A DNA stretch of 64,000 nt. Source: Mortierella sp. BCC40632. Lineage: Eukaryota; Mortierellomycota; Mortierellomycetes; Mortierellales; Mortierellaceae. Below are positions 63,201 through 64,000 of this stretch, piece by piece (positions within the stretch are counted from its first letter, which is position 1; the number at the start of each line of letters is the position of its first letter). A program made the position numbers and the translations under genes. The DNA lies in assembly GCA_011634665.1 (NCBI GenBank), contig WAEK01000017.1, positions 859,501 through 923,500 on the forward strand, in the 5' to 3' direction. The notes under the pieces are model-generated. The model made no database searches, was not told where the DNA came from, and worked only from the letters and a program-made list of their open reading frames with translations.

Positions 63201-63754
63201 GCGCCCCAGTCATCCTCATTGAACGAAATTTCGCCCGGATGGTAATGGAAGAGTGGCCAGAGGATACTAAATCCATTGTTACCCAAAGATGAGGAACTTG
63301 TTTAGTGCTCTTTCTTCTTCATTTCTCTGATCCTTTACTTTCAATCCGACAGAAAGAAAAACAATGCACAGCCTTCCATGATCGATGATCAGGGTCTTCT
63401 TTCTTTCCTCAGCGACAAAATTTACCTGTTGGAGAATCCGTTGTAGTGCATGTCGGCGATTTCATCGTCAATAAAGACAGGCAAACACGAGTACTTTTCC
63501 ATGAGTTCCTTTTGAACGAGAGCACGTTCGTCTTCGGGGATATCGAGTCCTGGCCAGCCGATCCATGTGAACTTCATCATGCGCTTGAGACCCGAGAGTG
63601 CAGAGACGAGACCGCCGGAGGACATTTTGTACTGGTAGGCGCCTGAGGCATCCTTGGTGATGGTGACAGGTAGACGGTTAGAGACGACCAACAGACGCAG
63701 CTCGTCCCGTTCGCCCGAGGTGGCGACGGGATTCTGAGAGTCGGTGGAGGACAT
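60235..63754 (-). CDS. bifunctional trehalose-6-phosphate synthase/phosphatase
   Basis: Six exons (63754-63426, 63266-62991, 62537-61846, 61692-61526, 61344-61194, 61010-60235) join to exactly 796 aa. Residues about 18-485 are a GT20 synthase that makes trehalose 6-phosphate from UDP-glucose and glucose 6-phosphate. VVSNRLPVT (R27), SSGGLVSAL, WVQDYHLMLLP (D158), FFLHTPFPSSEVYR, VGVDRLDYIKG (R300, K305) and RDGMNLVSYEY (D399, E407) are all kept. Residues about 510-796 are a HAD phosphatase that frees trehalose: DYDGTLT (D524, D526), ILSGRDRKHL, ELRPSSIDKST, and GDGKTDEAVF (739-748). So both active sites look functional, unlike yeast Tps2, whose synthase half is inactive. The product protects the cell against heat, drying and osmotic stress. 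A smooth fit of every motif across introns supports the exon model. Confidence 0.95.
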
Positions 63755-64000
63755 TTGGTACGAGAAGAAGAGGTCGATGCAGAAAGCGGACTCGGATGTT
63801 GTGTGGTGTTTTAGTTGAGCAAACTGCTTGAGATGGAATGAAAACAGAAGAAGAGAGGAATGGAATCGGAGTGATTAGCAGAAAGGAATGAGAAGAAGAA
63901 GAAGAGGGAAGGAGACACAGAGAGCTTGAGAGAGAAAGTGACGTCTTTTGGCTGTCATTTATCCTCTTTATCTTTTTTTTTTTTTTTTTCACTCACTCTC
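63755..64000. promoter_or_regulatory. promoter/5' leader of the trehalose gene
   Basis: CT-rich on the minus strand (TTCTTCTTCTTC, CTCTCTCAAGCTCTC) with a T tract (A in sense) at 63972-63989. No gene within the window. Confidence 0.4.

Overview
This is a eukaryotic window, almost certainly fungal. Genes are compact with short GT-AG introns. Homopolymer T tracts and CT/GA microsatellites are abundant. There are three tRNA genes, a 40S ribosomal protein gene whose first coding exon is a lone ATG, and a large family of intronless F-box/leucine-rich-repeat-like genes. The gene style (F-box expansion, TPS-TPP fusion, T-rich introns) suggests an early-diverging filamentous fungus of the Mortierella type. 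That placement is inference: no rRNA or barcode locus is present. All intron borders were read by eye, and every stated length comes from exon sums that keep the frame open.

Layout. 0.2-2.8 kb: a secretory MIR-domain (SDF2-like) gene convergent with a zinc-free MDR oxidoreductase. 3.7-9.7 kb: a mobile-element zone with tRNA-Asn, a 698-bp Mutator-type MITE with an exact 10-bp target duplication, a 5'-truncated LINE, and a solitary gag-like ORF with two zinc knuckles. 9.7-15.3 kb: an MCT-type MFS transporter and a 784-aa serine-rich orphan, divergent over a long (TC)n tract. 15.5-15.8 kb: a degenerate GGTCA/GTTAAC repeat.

16-38.3 kb is the centrepiece: twelve F-box/LRR-like loci. Eight lie head-to-tail on the + strand at about 1.7-kb spacing (21.36-34.92 kb). 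Two diverged relatives on the - strand lie at each side (16.0-18.0 and 35.2-36.8 kb). Two broken copies (19.28-20.84 and 37.17-38.34 kb) sit inside a pair of about 1.45-kb near-identical inverted arms (18567-20016 and 37601-39049). The left arm also carries the 3' end of the TatD nuclease gene, whose complete copy adjoins the right arm. The left arm was therefore probably copied from the right. The tandem genes are mosaics of shared blocks, as expected from unequal exchange and gene conversion.

38.6-45.6 kb: complete TatD nuclease, a thioredoxin-UBX fusion protein, and an HMT1/ABCB6-type half ABC transporter. 45.6-49.8 and 50.8-54.9 kb: two gene-empty low-complexity stretches flanking a highly biased Ala/Glu/Thr/Pro protein gene. 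54.9-57.4 kb: ribosomal protein uS19 (RPS15), two inverted LINE 3' ends, tRNA-Phe and tRNA-Leu. 58.2-63.8 kb: a multi-pass membrane protein of unknown function convergent with a bifunctional trehalose-6-phosphate synthase/phosphatase.

No operon logic applies. Plausible functional links are: the F-box proteins as SCF ubiquitin-ligase adaptors, the thioredoxin-UBX protein as a possible Cdc48 cofactor, and trehalose synthesis and ABC export as stress functions.
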